Shown here: positions 52,103-61,654 of the stretch, one piece after another
How the letters are laid out: each line of letters begins with the position of its first letter
How positions within the stretch are numbered: the stretch's first letter is position 1
Assembly: GCF_002135295.1 (NCBI RefSeq)
Contig: NZ_NEGG01000010.1
Coordinates: 87,086 to 151,085, forward strand
From: Acinetobacter sp. ANC 5054
GTDB taxonomy: Bacteria > Pseudomonadota > Gammaproteobacteria > Pseudomonadales > Moraxellaceae
Reading direction: 5' to 3'
DNA length: 64,000 nt
Notes under the pieces: generated by a model
What the model was told of the DNA's origin: nothing
Database searches by the model: none
What the model saw: only the letters and a program-made list of their open reading frames with translations
Program-made: the position numbers and the translations under genes

Positions 52103-54592
52103 TTAACTATCAGCAGTTGCCTGTGTGATTCGTGTTGAATAGTTCCAAGAGGTCGGCTTCCATATGTCCCGCGCAGCAACACGCACATAATATGTGGTCG
52201 TTGATTGTAAGCCCGTAATCGTGCAAGCATTTTCAGTACCTGTCCAACGCGCTACCGTTGTATCAGGATCAAAGTTCGCATTAGTACTGATCCACACCTG
52301 GTAATCTTTCAGATCAAGTACTTCACTTGGAATCCAAGTCGCTGTGATCGAATTTGCAGTTGCTGATGTGTACACGTTCAGCAATTGTGGTGGCACTGGA
52401 TTACTGATGTTAAGCTCAGCAAAGGTACTGACAATTGAACCGTTTTTACTTGCGACCCGTACTGTATATGCACGTTGAATACCGTCGATTTTCGCTTCAT
52501 CCATACTGTATGAATAATCGGTATTCGTTGTATCAACAGTTCGAAGCAATACACCATTCGACCAAATCTGAACAATATAACCTGTCGCACCAGCGGCACT
52601 TTGCCATTGAACTTTAAAGCTCGTTCCTTCAAATGCAGATTGAAGTGATAAACCTTTGACGCCTGCAGGGCGACCACCATTGATAGTGTAACTGTATGCC
52701 GTCACTTCATCCAAGGTTTCTTCTTTTTGCTCAAGACCATTGAAGCTTGTGAACTTCAGATAAATCTGTTTGCCGACCATATTTGAGTTGAAGTCATATT
52801 CAAAAATCGCACGATCAATACGAACAAACGATTCGCCAGCGATATGTGAACTAGTATCATCAAAACGACCACGAAGCATGCCACTTAATGTATAACGCCC
52901 TGATCCATCCAAGGTCGCATTGATGTAGTTGATATATTCATCACCGACTTTACATAGTGTTACATCCACTTCAGCATCTTCAAGTGTACCACCAAAGATT
53001 TGACTCGATGTATTCAACTGAATCTGCATCGATGTGTCATCCACATCAATGGCTGAAACTAAAGTACCGTAACGAGCAGAACCGTAGATGGTCCCGATCA
53101 TTTCATAAGTCGTGTTGTCTGTACTTGCCCAAACGTTACAGCCACCCCAATTAATACCACCAGATGCAGCCACCCAAATTTGATTTTTACCATCGGTTAA
53201 TTCTAATGGAGGCTCAAAAATAGCTGGTGCATTGACGTTGCCTGGTTCTTCATTGCCACCTTGGTACCCATTCGATGATTGCAGGTCATACTCAACTGCT
53301 GAACGAGATCCGACTGCAAGCTCTTCAGCGGTAATTGAGAGTACACCCTCCTCATCTTCTTCAACTCGTGTGATTCTTACCGGAAACTGATTCAAACCTA
53401 AGGATTCGTCAGTGATGGTCACAATGTCCATCGGTTCAAGTCGGCAGTACTTCCAGCCTAATTCAAACTCATATTCATTTCGAACATACAGTTTTCGCTG
53501 TAATAGCAATTGCACCGCATGACGAGCAATTTTTGGCTCACAAAAAAAATCGAACTTGACCGGATCTTGTGTACGCAGACCAAACATTTCGATATTGGCT
53601 TGGTCCTTGGCTTCAACCGTTTCAGTGTTGTACTGGTTAAAACGATTCACGTATTCAATTTGGCAATGATTGTATGCATCAGTGTCACGACTTCGACGTA
53701 CACGCACTGGCTGATCTTTGTCTAAAAAATCATCATCAGTCAGGTGATAAACTGGTTCAAGATTTGGTGTAAATGTTACACCATTTCCTGTCACTGCACT
53801 GTCACCGTATGAACGGATTTTCAAGCCATCTGGACTCGGTACGACTGCACAATTCACTGCTTCAACAATTTCATTGATGATCTCAAATGCTTCACGCTGT
53901 TCAGTCAAAGCAGGGCTGATCAACAAATTAGTGGCTGCACAATAGGTTCGAAATTCAGATAAATCTGCCACATTCAAACTAGGTGCTGCACCGTACCGTG
54001 GATTGGTGATGAAATCTTCAATCACATCGGCTGGATTGGCATCGTGAATCTTTTCTGAAAATGTAATATCACTAATCACTTCAAAATTATGATTCGATAA
54101 TGCTGCACTACCGCCCAAATCATAATTGGCACATGCCACATATCCAAGGAATGGATAATGCACCGCTTCATCTGGATGCTTTGATGCTAAATAGCCCCAA
54201 ACTGGATTGTGATCACCATCGAATAATTCAAAACCGATTTGATCAATAGGCTTGAGTTGCACACCACCTTCAGTTTTCGTGACGATCTGTTCTTTATCAC
54301 GCCAAATGATGCCAATGTCTTTGATTTTGTTTTCGCATAGACCAAGCATCAAAGATGCTGAATAAGTATATGTTGTGTTTTTTGTCTTGGTTTTACCACC
54401 TTTGCCACCAGATTTAGTGGTTGTCGTGTGAGCAGTGGATTTAAAATCCCCGTACCAAAACATATTGGCTGCAACACGATTTTTGCCATAGACCAATGGC
54501 TGTGTTAGACCATACGCAGATTGCTGAATGCGCATCGAATTGATACGCTTATCAGACGTACTGATCGTTGTACTTCCAAATATTCCACCCAT
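52103..54592 (-). CDS. Phage tail-tip / host-specificity protein (gpJ-like)
   Basis: An 829-residue tail protein. I chose the ATG at 54592 (MGGIFGSTTISTSDKRINSM), which overlaps the stop codon of the NlpC/P60 gene by one base (TAATG). The longer frame back to 54739 has no family support. The N-terminal 500 residues look like the hub and tail-tip part of lambda gpJ or GTA gp15 (VYGKNRVAANMFWYGDFKS, FVRIDRAIFEYDFNS). Two fibronectin type III-like domains lie near 640-735 (GYIVQIWSNGVLL) and 740-829 (DYQVWISTN, TITGLQSTTTYYVRVAARD). It should contact the host receptor. Confidence 0.85.
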   Translation of the reverse strand: MGGIFGSTTISTSDKRINSMRIQQSAYGLTQPLVYGKNRVAANMFWYGDFKSTAHTTTTKSGGKGGKTKTKNTTYTYSASLMLGLCENKIKDIGIIWRDKEQIVTKTEGGVQLKPIDQIGFELFDGDHNPVWGYLASKHPDEAVHYPFLGYVACANYDLGGSAALSNHNFEVISDITFSEKIHDANPADVIEDFITNPRYGAAPSLNVADLSEFRTYCAATNLLISPALTEQREAFEIINEIVEAVNCAVVPSPDGLKIRSYGDSAVTGNGVTFTPNLEPVYHLTDDDFLDKDQPVRVRRSRDTDAYNHCQIEYVNRFNQYNTETVEAKDQANIEMFGLRTQDPVKFDFFCEPKIARHAVQLLLQRKLYVRNEYEFELGWKYCRLEPMDIVTITDESLGLNQFPVRITRVEEDEEGVLSITAEELAVGSRSAVEYDLQSSNGYQGGNEEPGNVNAPAIFEPPLELTDGKNQIWVAASGGINWGGCNVWASTDNTTYEMIGTIYGSARYGTLVSAIDVDDTSMQIQLNTSSQIFGGTLEDAEVDVTLCKVGDEYINYINATLDGSGRYTLSGMLRGRFDDTSSHIAGESFVRIDRAIFEYDFNSNMVGKQIYLKFTSFNGLEQKEETLDEVTAYSYTINGGRPAGVKGLSLQSAFEGTSFKVQWQSAAGATGYIVQIWSNGVLLRTVDTTNTDYSYSMDEAKIDGIQRAYTVRVASKNGSIVSTFAELNISNPVPPQLLNVYTSATANSITATWIPSEVLDLKDYQVWISTNANFDPDTTVARWTGTENACTITGLQSTTTYYVRVAARDIWKPTSWNYSTRITQATADS

Positions 54593-55014
54593 TATTCTTT
54601 TAGCCTCTTCATACGAAAAAAGCCCGCAATTCTGCGAGCTAGACTTCCTTTTGTGCCATCTTGGAGTATTACTCCTTGATGTATATAGGAGTGAATAATC
54701 GTTGGCCATTCGACGACTATTGCACCATGACTGATGCATTTGCCAAAGTGGTATAAAACAATGTCACCAGGCTGTGGCTCATCGACTTCATAGCACACAG
54801 ATAAAACGTGCTCTAAATATCGTTGGCCAAGCTGATGCATGTGCCAATCTGGTGGATAAGGTCGCGGATCTAAATGATCCATCAAGCCCACTTTTTCATA
54901 GACTTCACAGATCAAGGTTCCACAATCCACACCTACTCCTTTGACCCTTCCCTGATGATGATATGGTGTGCCGATCCAGGTCATAGCTTCAGAAACAGCC
55001 TCTAAATGCTTCAT
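54592..55014 (-). CDS. Phage tail NlpC/P60 peptidase
   Basis: A 140-residue cysteine peptidase that opens peptidoglycan during DNA injection. It starts MKHLEAVSEAMTWIGTPYHH at ATG 55014, two bases after the previous stop codon; a GTG at 55026 is in frame but overlaps that gene. The catalytic Cys is in GVGVDCGTLICEVY (about 27-40) and the His in CISHGAIVV. PQPGDIVLYHFG is also typical. Position before the tail-tip gene matches GTA-type and lambda-type tails. Confidence 0.9.
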   Translation of the reverse strand: MKHLEAVSEAMTWIGTPYHHQGRVKGVGVDCGTLICEVYEKVGLMDHLDPRPYPPDWHMHQLGQRYLEHVLSVCYEVDEPQPGDIVLYHFGKCISHGAIVVEWPTIIHSYIHQGVILQDGTKGSLARRIAGFFRMKRLKE

Positions 55015-55016
55015 AG

Positions 55017-57020
55017 TTAAGGCCACTTATGCTCGGGTTGGTTTGGTCTAGATGGGTTGGTTGGCAGATTTGCAACTGGTGTACCTGTTACTACGTCCTC
55101 TTCAGTTTGACTTCGATACAACTCATCAGCCAACCAAAATTGCCTCAAAAAGTCTTGAGGTGTTACAATTAAGCTGTCACGCATGACTTGGTTATATGCC
55201 CAAATGTACTGTTTTGCTACGTTGTACTCTTTACCTAGATAAGCATTGCCGAGAATTGCTTGCCAAACTTTTGGGCCATCTTTTTCAAGTCGGTACTCAG
55301 GGTTGACAATCTGACCTAAAAAATTATCAGGCACAAACCCTAATAAGTAATGAACCAAATGAGCTGGATACCCTAATTCATCAATAGCAGAAGTAAAGCC
55401 TCGTAACGCTTTATCAAACTCACCAACAATGAGCCAATCGTAAGTTTCAGTTTGAATAAAGTCTAAATTTGGGTATTTGTATTGATCAACTGGGTAATTG
55501 ACAATAGATGCTAATCCACTTTTTTCTCCCAAAATACTAGGTAGAAAAAAAAGAGTTGAAACTTGAGCTTCTGGATAAACGTCTTTTACAGCAGTTTTTA
55601 CACTTAGAACTGAATTACCCAGCTCGCGCTGTAGAAACTTTAAATATATTTGATCAATCTCACTGGAGATATCACTCATACGATCCGAAATCTCGTGCGC
55701 ATATAGACCTGTTTCATCGTTAAATTTCACACGGGTGGAGTAATCATAAATGCAAGGTTTTCCGTCCGCATTAATCCACCACCATGGTTCGCCAACTTGA
55801 AGATGTGGCACTAAACCCTCATCGCTCAATATGCCAGCAAATTCAACAAATACCGACCGTAGCCAGTTCATACCTTCAACATTGCATGGACTAATCAAGT
55901 AACTGGGTGGAATATATCCTGTATATCCATAGTTATCTGACCAATCTCTTTGAGTCCATGATAGTTCAGCGGCCTCACTGTATAACTCGTAAGAAATTGA
56001 GAAGATTGTTTTCATGAAGTATTTTTTCGCAGCTTTTGCAAAATACTTATGCCAGATAGTAGCTTCACGATTTAGATACGTATCAAACAATTCGTCAGTA
56101 TCTGGTTTGCGTACAATGAATCGCTGCTGTAGATCATCCCATCTGGAATCATAAAAGTGTGACATACCACAGTAATGATTAACAAATCCTCGATACCCTA
56201 AATCGTAGCAGTTCTTAATAAGGCGTAGAGGGTTTACATTGTAGCTATCATCATAGCCTGTACACATTCCAAGTGTATGCTGCGGTATGTTTAGCGATTT
56301 ACGAATATATGTGCTATTTGAACCAGTGCACTTGATTTTACTAATGTGTAACTCACCTGACTCAGGTAGCGGCAATGGATTTGACGATATAGAATCGAAT
56401 CCGCTTGTTAAGCAACCGATAAAAATACGCTGAATATTGTCTTTCGGGAATGGAATGTTCTGCTCATAACCACTGACTACAGTATTCCAATCAATCGTAA
56501 TATCGGCATGGGTTGCTGTTAAAGTTTCTAGATCAGCGAGATTAGCTAATCGCAAATAATATGGTGTCTGACCATTTACACCACTAGTATCATTCACAAC
56601 AACCGTCATAACCAAGCCAAGTTGCTCATCGTCAATCGCTGGAACGTCTCCATCTGTATCAATTGAAAATGATAATGTGCAGTTGTTAAAATTTCCTTTC
56701 TTTTCATAGCTTAGATATTTATGCATCGCTAGATCTTCAGTAAAAAAGATAGCAGCAGCAAAATCATTTTTGCGTCTTGAAGTAAAATAAACATCAAATG
56801 CATCTTCATCCTCCCCAATTATGCAGAAAGACATACTTCGTGGACCATCTACAGTCCAGCAGTCTGCTGAAAAGCGAGGCACTATGTTTCTCTTTACATC
56901 GAATGAGTTAGCTGGAAATTCTTGCTTAAGAAATCCCAATAAATCAGTAAGTTTTTCTTTAAATTGTTTTTCAGTGACATCTGGATTTGTGAAATCAGCT
57001 GCTTCGGGTAAGTACACCAT
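55017..57020 (-). CDS. Large tail-associated phage protein, TIM-barrel-like part
   Basis: A 667-residue protein that I do not firmly recognise. The N-terminal 230 residues look beta-rich. The C-terminal part has stretches usual in barrel-fold glycosidase-like tail proteins: LRLIKNCYDLGYRGFVNHYCG (first 20 of these near 268), LQVGEPWWWINADGKPCIYD and LDFIQTETYDWLIVGEFD, with acidic residues that could be catalytic. It lies between DUF2163 and NlpC/P60, a spot where GTA-like cassettes have no gene, so it may be an inserted depolymerase or tail sheath-like part. The ATG follows GGAGTAAGA. A terminator-type hairpin is just upstream. Confidence 0.6.
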   Translation of the reverse strand: MVYLPEAADFTNPDVTEKQFKEKLTDLLGFLKQEFPANSFDVKRNIVPRFSADCWTVDGPRSMSFCIIGEDEDAFDVYFTSRRKNDFAAAIFFTEDLAMHKYLSYEKKGNFNNCTLSFSIDTDGDVPAIDDEQLGLVMTVVVNDTSGVNGQTPYYLRLANLADLETLTATHADITIDWNTVVSGYEQNIPFPKDNIQRIFIGCLTSGFDSISSNPLPLPESGELHISKIKCTGSNSTYIRKSLNIPQHTLGMCTGYDDSYNVNPLRLIKNCYDLGYRGFVNHYCGMSHFYDSRWDDLQQRFIVRKPDTDELFDTYLNREATIWHKYFAKAAKKYFMKTIFSISYELYSEAAELSWTQRDWSDNYGYTGYIPPSYLISPCNVEGMNWLRSVFVEFAGILSDEGLVPHLQVGEPWWWINADGKPCIYDYSTRVKFNDETGLYAHEISDRMSDISSEIDQIYLKFLQRELGNSVLSVKTAVKDVYPEAQVSTLFFLPSILGEKSGLASIVNYPVDQYKYPNLDFIQTETYDWLIVGEFDKALRGFTSAIDELGYPAHLVHYLLGFVPDNFLGQIVNPEYRLEKDGPKVWQAILGNAYLGKEYNVAKQYIWAYNQVMRDSLIVTPQDFLRQFWLADELYRSQTEEDVVTGTPVANLPTNPSRPNQPEHKWP

Positions 57021-57032
57021 ATTCTTACTCCA

Positions 57033-57057
57033 TAAAAAAACCCTGTATATACAGGGT
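57033..57057 (-). terminator. Hairpin-T7 element upstream of the 667-residue gene
   Basis: ACCCTGTATATACAGGGT is an 18-base perfect palindrome, followed on the minus strand by TTTTTTT then ATGGAGTAAGAATATG. Confidence 0.75.
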
Positions 57058-57078
57058 GTGGATTGAAGACTAAATTAA

Positions 57079-57936
57079 TTAAACTGCTGTTTCTGGTACA
57101 GGAATAAAAGGCGCACCACGAAAACGAGCGAAATTATTGAAACGGTTCTGGCAAGTTTCCAAGCGTTTATCACATCCAGGATAAACCTTGATTCGTTGCC
57201 CTGCCTGCGGTGCTTCCAGCAATGGCAAAGTCAATAACAATGCCCCTGACTCATGCATACGAATCGTCCGTTTTAGACCTGCATTGCCACCGTCTAAAAA
57301 CTCAATTACACCTTGCGTGAACCAACCTTGAGGCTGATTCACCTGGCATAAGATTCGAGCTGTAGTACTGCCCAATTCAATTGTCGTTTGCACCATAAAG
57401 TTTTGATGCAATAGACCACATGCCGTATCAAATAGTGTATTGGTACAGCTTGGCTGATAAAGATTTCGCGGCATTTGCACATTCAATTCATCCAGATCTG
57501 ATGCAACACTGGCTTGGATTGAATTTCGATCTAAGTCAGGCTCAATGATTCGACCTTCAAACAACTTAATGGTGCCGGCACTAGTATCCGTTGGTGTATT
57601 CATATCCATAAATATGCGTTCTAACTTAAATCGAGCACCATCTAATTGACCATTATGAAACGCTTGAACAACATTGATGCCGTTCCATTCATTATCATCA
57701 ATACAATCAATACTGATCGATAAATTATCAACCTCAATACCCAGTGATAGGCTGATCCCTTCACGACTGATAATAGGTCCACTCGAACTATATGTTTGAT
57801 CTGCTACAGTCAAATCAAAGTCATAATTCGTGTATCGGTATGCATCACCTTGTACGGTTGTAATGGTATAGAGATCAGCCATGAGAAATTGATCTGCATC
57901 CAGTAAGGCAATTAGTTTTGGAAAAGCTGCTCTCAT
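57079..57936 (-). CDS. Phage tail protein, DUF2163/BR0599 family
   Basis: A 285-residue protein of the GTA gp13-like family. It starts MRAAFPKLIALLDADQFLMA, with YRYTNYDFDLTVADQTYSSS (about 33-52), and the C-terminal BR0599 part has GFTQG-like WFTQGVIEFLDGGNAG and KVYPGCDKRLETCQNRFNNF with conserved Cys residues. In GTA-like tails this protein forms the hub at the tail tip and binds an Fe-S cluster in some structures through such cysteines. Its ATG overlaps the stop of the DUF2460 gene by four bases. Confidence 0.85.
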   Translation of the reverse strand: MRAAFPKLIALLDADQFLMADLYTITTVQGDAYRYTNYDFDLTVADQTYSSSGPIISREGISLSLGIEVDNLSISIDCIDDNEWNGINVVQAFHNGQLDGARFKLERIFMDMNTPTDTSAGTIKLFEGRIIEPDLDRNSIQASVASDLDELNVQMPRNLYQPSCTNTLFDTACGLLHQNFMVQTTIELGSTTARILCQVNQPQGWFTQGVIEFLDGGNAGLKRTIRMHESGALLLTLPLLEAPQAGQRIKVYPGCDKRLETCQNRFNNFARFRGAPFIPVPETAV

Positions 57937-58586
57937 ACTTTATTTCCTAATGATCCAATTATTTCAACTTTGTTGGCTTTCCATAATTTGCTCATAAAGT
58001 TGGTGTATTGCTGTTCATCATCAGCAAAACGGCAACGATAGTAAAATGTTCCAACAACTCTCAAAATCAGACCTTTAGGTATTGGTGATAATAAACTGAG
58101 TACACCGTCTTTGCTGATTGTAAAGTCTACGCCAGATGACCACTGAAGCAATAAATCATCTATATACCACATGGGTTTTCGCACATTTGAATCCCACATT
58201 AGTGCACCTACACCACCTCCAACAGGCTTTACGTGAGATAGGGGGTACTTCACATCACGCATTAATCTATAAAGTTGGAAAATTTTAGTAACACCATCCC
58301 CAACGAATGTGCAGTCATACTCGCAATCCTCAGGCATTTTGAAAAGAAAGGAATCGAATGCACCACGGCGCTCGATAAAGAAACCTTCTAATTGTTGTAA
58401 TTCATTTCGCCCTTTCGATTCACGCAGAAAAGCAAATGACATGGATATTTCATACTTAGGAACGGCCTGGTAACTCGCACGAAGCTCCCGACCATTCGCT
58501 GATGTCATAATTTTAGTGTTAAATATGGGGGTCTTTGACAACTCCCACTCAAGACCTGGTAATTCAGGAAATAGTACGTCTGACAT
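57933..58586 (-). CDS. Phage distal tail protein, DUF2460 family
   Basis: A 217-residue protein starting MSDVLFPELPGLEWELSKTP at ATG 58586, with a full AAGGAGGT ribosome site; a longer frame to 58607 is not used. FNTKIMTSANGRELRASYQA, FIERRGAFDSFLFKMPED and SFAFLRES are typical of the GTA gp12/DUF2460 family, the hexameric distal tail ring. It follows the tape measure gene by ten bases. Confidence 0.88.
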   Translation of the reverse strand: MSDVLFPELPGLEWELSKTPIFNTKIMTSANGRELRASYQAVPKYEISMSFAFLRESKGRNELQQLEGFFIERRGAFDSFLFKMPEDCEYDCTFVGDGVTKIFQLYRLMRDVKYPLSHVKPVGGGVGALMWDSNVRKPMWYIDDLLLQWSSGVDFTISKDGVLSLLSPIPKGLILRVVGTFYYRCRFADDEQQYTNFMSKLWKANKVEIIGSLGNKV

Positions 58587-58596
58587 AATTACCTCC

Positions 58597-61578
58597 TTAG
58601 GTACCAAAATTACGACGATGCCCTTTTAATCCATTCGTAAGTTCTCGACCATGTTTTTCAAAGAATCGTTTTACATCACGTGAATCAAAGGCTTGAACAG
58701 AGAAATGATTATTCACTTGCTGACTCGGTGCTTGAGATACACCTAATCCACCGTCTGCTGTTAATGATTTACCTAATGCACGTATCGTATTTGCATGTTG
58801 CTTAGGTAAGACCATTTCCTCTTCGTGAAGTTGTGTCATCGGATTCACGCCTGCAGGAATGTCATATCCGCCTCGAGCAGAAGCTACTTTTCCAACAATT
58901 GCCGAAACACCAGCAAATGCTGCTATACCTGCTGCCACGCCTAAAGCAGGACCCACAATAGGAATGGCTGATAATGCCGCCCAAGCTCCAGCCATTGCCT
59001 CCCAGGCCGACATCATGATTGACTTTAAGACTTCCATTAGTTTTAAACCTAGTCGAGCTAAAACCCCTGTTGATGTTGCGGCTGTCTTCATTCCTTCACC
59101 TGCTACCACAGCGCCAGTCTGTGCGGATTGACCTGTAACTTCAGCAGCGGTTTCAGTTTTGATGAATCCAAGCTTTACAGCCAATCGAGTGGCTAAGCTT
59201 GCAGCGTACTTTTTCATTGGTGCCGTAATCATGCTTTGAATAAATGCCCCTGCCAGTTCTGTGAAAATGGCATTCATGGCATTTTTCCATGTCAGCGTGC
59301 CATTCATCATAGACTGAATGCCTTTATCCCATAGACCAGACATTCGTGACGTTAGACCACCAAACTTATCCTCAAAGTCTTTCATTTGGGCATCTGAAAG
59401 AACTCCAACTTGCTTGGTATCGGAAACCTTTTGATCAGTATCTAAATCAGAAATATTGTTCATAATCTGATTCTGATCACCCTGTTTTCCTGAGATACCA
59501 GACATTTGATTTTCTAAGTCAAGGCGCTCTTGCAAGCCATTACGCTTGATAGCTCTGAGCTGATCCTCTAACTCTTTTTCAAGTCGTGCTTTTTGAACAT
59601 TTGAAATTTTCTTAGCATCGAATTCAGCTTGAATATTAGCCTTTTCAATCTCATAGATTCGCTGAGCTTGATGCTGCTTGTTTTGAATTTCAGCTTCGCG
59701 AATAGCTTTAATTTTCTCAAACTGTTCAGCATTTAATGCAGCAATCTTGTCACTGGCATCCTTTTCTACACGTACCTTAAAAGCAGCCTTTTCAGCATCG
59801 GTGATTTTGGCTTTTTCAATTTCTTTAAGTGCTTTTTCAAGATCCAGCTTTATTTTCTGTTCTTGAGTAGCATACTTATACCGAATATCAGCAATTGCTT
59901 TAGCTTCTTGCTCTGCTGCCCTCTCTCTTGCTTTTGCATCAGCATCAGCTTTTGATTTAGCCGAACTTCCTTTAGAGTCTTTGACTCCTGTGCCAATACC
60001 CTTATTTGAGTTAAATGTTGGTGATGGTGTAGGTGGTGGTGCAGTTCCGACTACAGTAGGATTTTTTAAGAACAGATTCTGGAGTCTTTTCCCACCCGTT
60101 GTTGCAGAATTGACAATAGCTGAACCTGCTGCACCCCAAGCATTAGCTGTGTTGCTTACACCTGTATTCCAACTTGTTTTTAGATTGTTTAGACGTGACT
60201 GCATCTGACCAGTATAGCGATCAGCAATTGAGCCTAATTGTGATAGACCACTTTCCCACGACGCTTTGGCAGCTGAGAAGTTAAAGTTCAAAACATTGCT
60301 AACAACATTACCAAAGGTCTGAAACTTAATAGACAAGACATCAAGGCCGTATTGAATCGTATCTCGGAATCCGCCAAATACATTCATTACAGTGTTCACT
60401 GAAATATTAATTGCTTGGCACACTGTAGCAACGACCGCACGAATAGCAGCAAATGCTATTTCAATACTAACTTTTAGCCCAACAGCTACGGCAGCGAATC
60501 CATTCATCGCACCCGCTACCAAATCCATGAATCCTACTTGTTGAATAGATCCATCACCGATATCGGCAGTTAAATCACTCCAAATTCCACTGATCGTACT
60601 AAATAGACTTTGAACAATATCAAGAAGACTCTCGAATATTGTGATTATCGCTGTGACTGCGCTATCAATACCCTCTCTAGATCTTGATGCAAAACTAAGG
60701 AAATCATTTGCCAGGTTTGTTAGTGCTGGCGCTGCTTGAGCTGCCAGTCTCGTAAATACACTGTCAATCGTTTGCTGAATTATATTTAATGCAGTATTGA
60801 ATTCCTTGGTCTTAGCAATTGCATCCTGATCCATAATCAAGCCAAGTTCATGCGCTTGTTTTGAATATTCTTTTAGCTTCTCAGCGTTGTTTTCTAGCAA
60901 TGGAGCTAGTAGCGTTGCATCATTAGCGATTGACTCCATATAGAAAGTCATCTCAGCTTGGGATACGTTTGCTTTCTCTAACGTTTGATAATACTTTTCG
61001 AGAATTTGTGGACCAGTAAGACCCTGAAACTCTTTAGCGGTTACACCTACCTTTGGTGCAATTTTTTCGAAGAAATCAGCCATTTCTCCGCCACCAGTTT
61101 GCATGAAGTCACCAAACTTATCATTCACATCTTTCATGATGTCAGATAGTTTGTCTTGCTCAACCATGACTGACTTAGAAGCAAATGCCCACTCTTGGAA
61201 TTCTTTTGTTGTTGTATTGGCTAAGCGTGCTTGGATTTCCAATTCCTTAGATGCTCGACCAACTTCAGACGTTAATGATGCTAATCCAATAGCCGCCGTC
61301 CCAACAGAAGCCGCTATACCAACTCCGATAGCGACAAAGCTTTTAGTCAGATTACCTGAAATTGATTTGCCAATATCTTCAAATTTATTGTTGATATTCT
61401 TGGTTATGTCATCCAAACCAGTTTTAATGCTTGAAAAATCAAGCTTAAATTTAACCTTATTTCCTGTATTCTCAATCCGTTTAGCGCCATCGCTAACGAT
61501 CTTTTCAGCTTCATCCATGCCCTTTTTAAGTTCAGAAGTCTTCGCACCAACGTGCACTTCCACTCGATTGTTGCTCAT
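58597..61578 (-). CDS. Phage tape measure protein
   Basis: A 993-residue protein that sets tail length. It starts MSNNRVEVHVGAKTSELKKG. A helical N-terminal third has GIAASVGTAAIGLASLTSEVG and a TIGR01541-like middle. Helices near 345-395 could be membrane-active (FAAVAVGLKVSIEIAFAAIR). A coiled-coil stretch rich in Ala, Lys, Glu and Gln lies near 540-690. A Gly/Ala-rich hydrophobic C-terminus (AGAWAALSAIPIVGPALGVA) may help DNA pass the inner membrane. At about 1.5 Angstrom per residue, the tail would be near 150 nm. It lies downstream of DUF4236 and upstream of DUF2460. Confidence 0.92.
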   Translation of the reverse strand: MSNNRVEVHVGAKTSELKKGMDEAEKIVSDGAKRIENTGNKVKFKLDFSSIKTGLDDITKNINNKFEDIGKSISGNLTKSFVAIGVGIAASVGTAAIGLASLTSEVGRASKELEIQARLANTTTKEFQEWAFASKSVMVEQDKLSDIMKDVNDKFGDFMQTGGGEMADFFEKIAPKVGVTAKEFQGLTGPQILEKYYQTLEKANVSQAEMTFYMESIANDATLLAPLLENNAEKLKEYSKQAHELGLIMDQDAIAKTKEFNTALNIIQQTIDSVFTRLAAQAAPALTNLANDFLSFASRSREGIDSAVTAIITIFESLLDIVQSLFSTISGIWSDLTADIGDGSIQQVGFMDLVAGAMNGFAAVAVGLKVSIEIAFAAIRAVVATVCQAINISVNTVMNVFGGFRDTIQYGLDVLSIKFQTFGNVVSNVLNFNFSAAKASWESGLSQLGSIADRYTGQMQSRLNNLKTSWNTGVSNTANAWGAAGSAIVNSATTGGKRLQNLFLKNPTVVGTAPPPTPSPTFNSNKGIGTGVKDSKGSSAKSKADADAKARERAAEQEAKAIADIRYKYATQEQKIKLDLEKALKEIEKAKITDAEKAAFKVRVEKDASDKIAALNAEQFEKIKAIREAEIQNKQHQAQRIYEIEKANIQAEFDAKKISNVQKARLEKELEDQLRAIKRNGLQERLDLENQMSGISGKQGDQNQIMNNISDLDTDQKVSDTKQVGVLSDAQMKDFEDKFGGLTSRMSGLWDKGIQSMMNGTLTWKNAMNAIFTELAGAFIQSMITAPMKKYAASLATRLAVKLGFIKTETAAEVTGQSAQTGAVVAGEGMKTAATSTGVLARLGLKLMEVLKSIMMSAWEAMAGAWAALSAIPIVGPALGVAAGIAAFAGVSAIVGKVASARGGYDIPAGVNPMTQLHEEEMVLPKQHANTIRALGKSLTADGGLGVSQAPSQQVNNHFSVQAFDSRDVKRFFEKHGRELTNGLKGHRRNFGT

Positions 61579-61597
61579 AATTCCTATCTCACAGGCA

Positions 61598-61622
61598 TAA
61601 AAAAACCGCCGTGAGGCGGTTT
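61598..61622 (-). terminator. Hairpin-T7 element upstream of the tape measure gene
   Basis: AAACCGCC and GGCGGTTT pair around a four-base loop, then TTTTTTT and ATGCCTGTGAGATAGGAATT lead to the tape measure ATG on the minus strand. Confidence 0.8.
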
Positions 61623-61654
61623 AGTTGTTATTGATGAAAAGCACCCTGATGTGC

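Noticed and set aside
54616..54640. Hairpin with T-run near the end of the NlpC/P60 gene
   Set aside because: It lies inside the coding sequence, has a mismatch, and the next gene overlaps the stop codon; a functional terminator there is doubtful.
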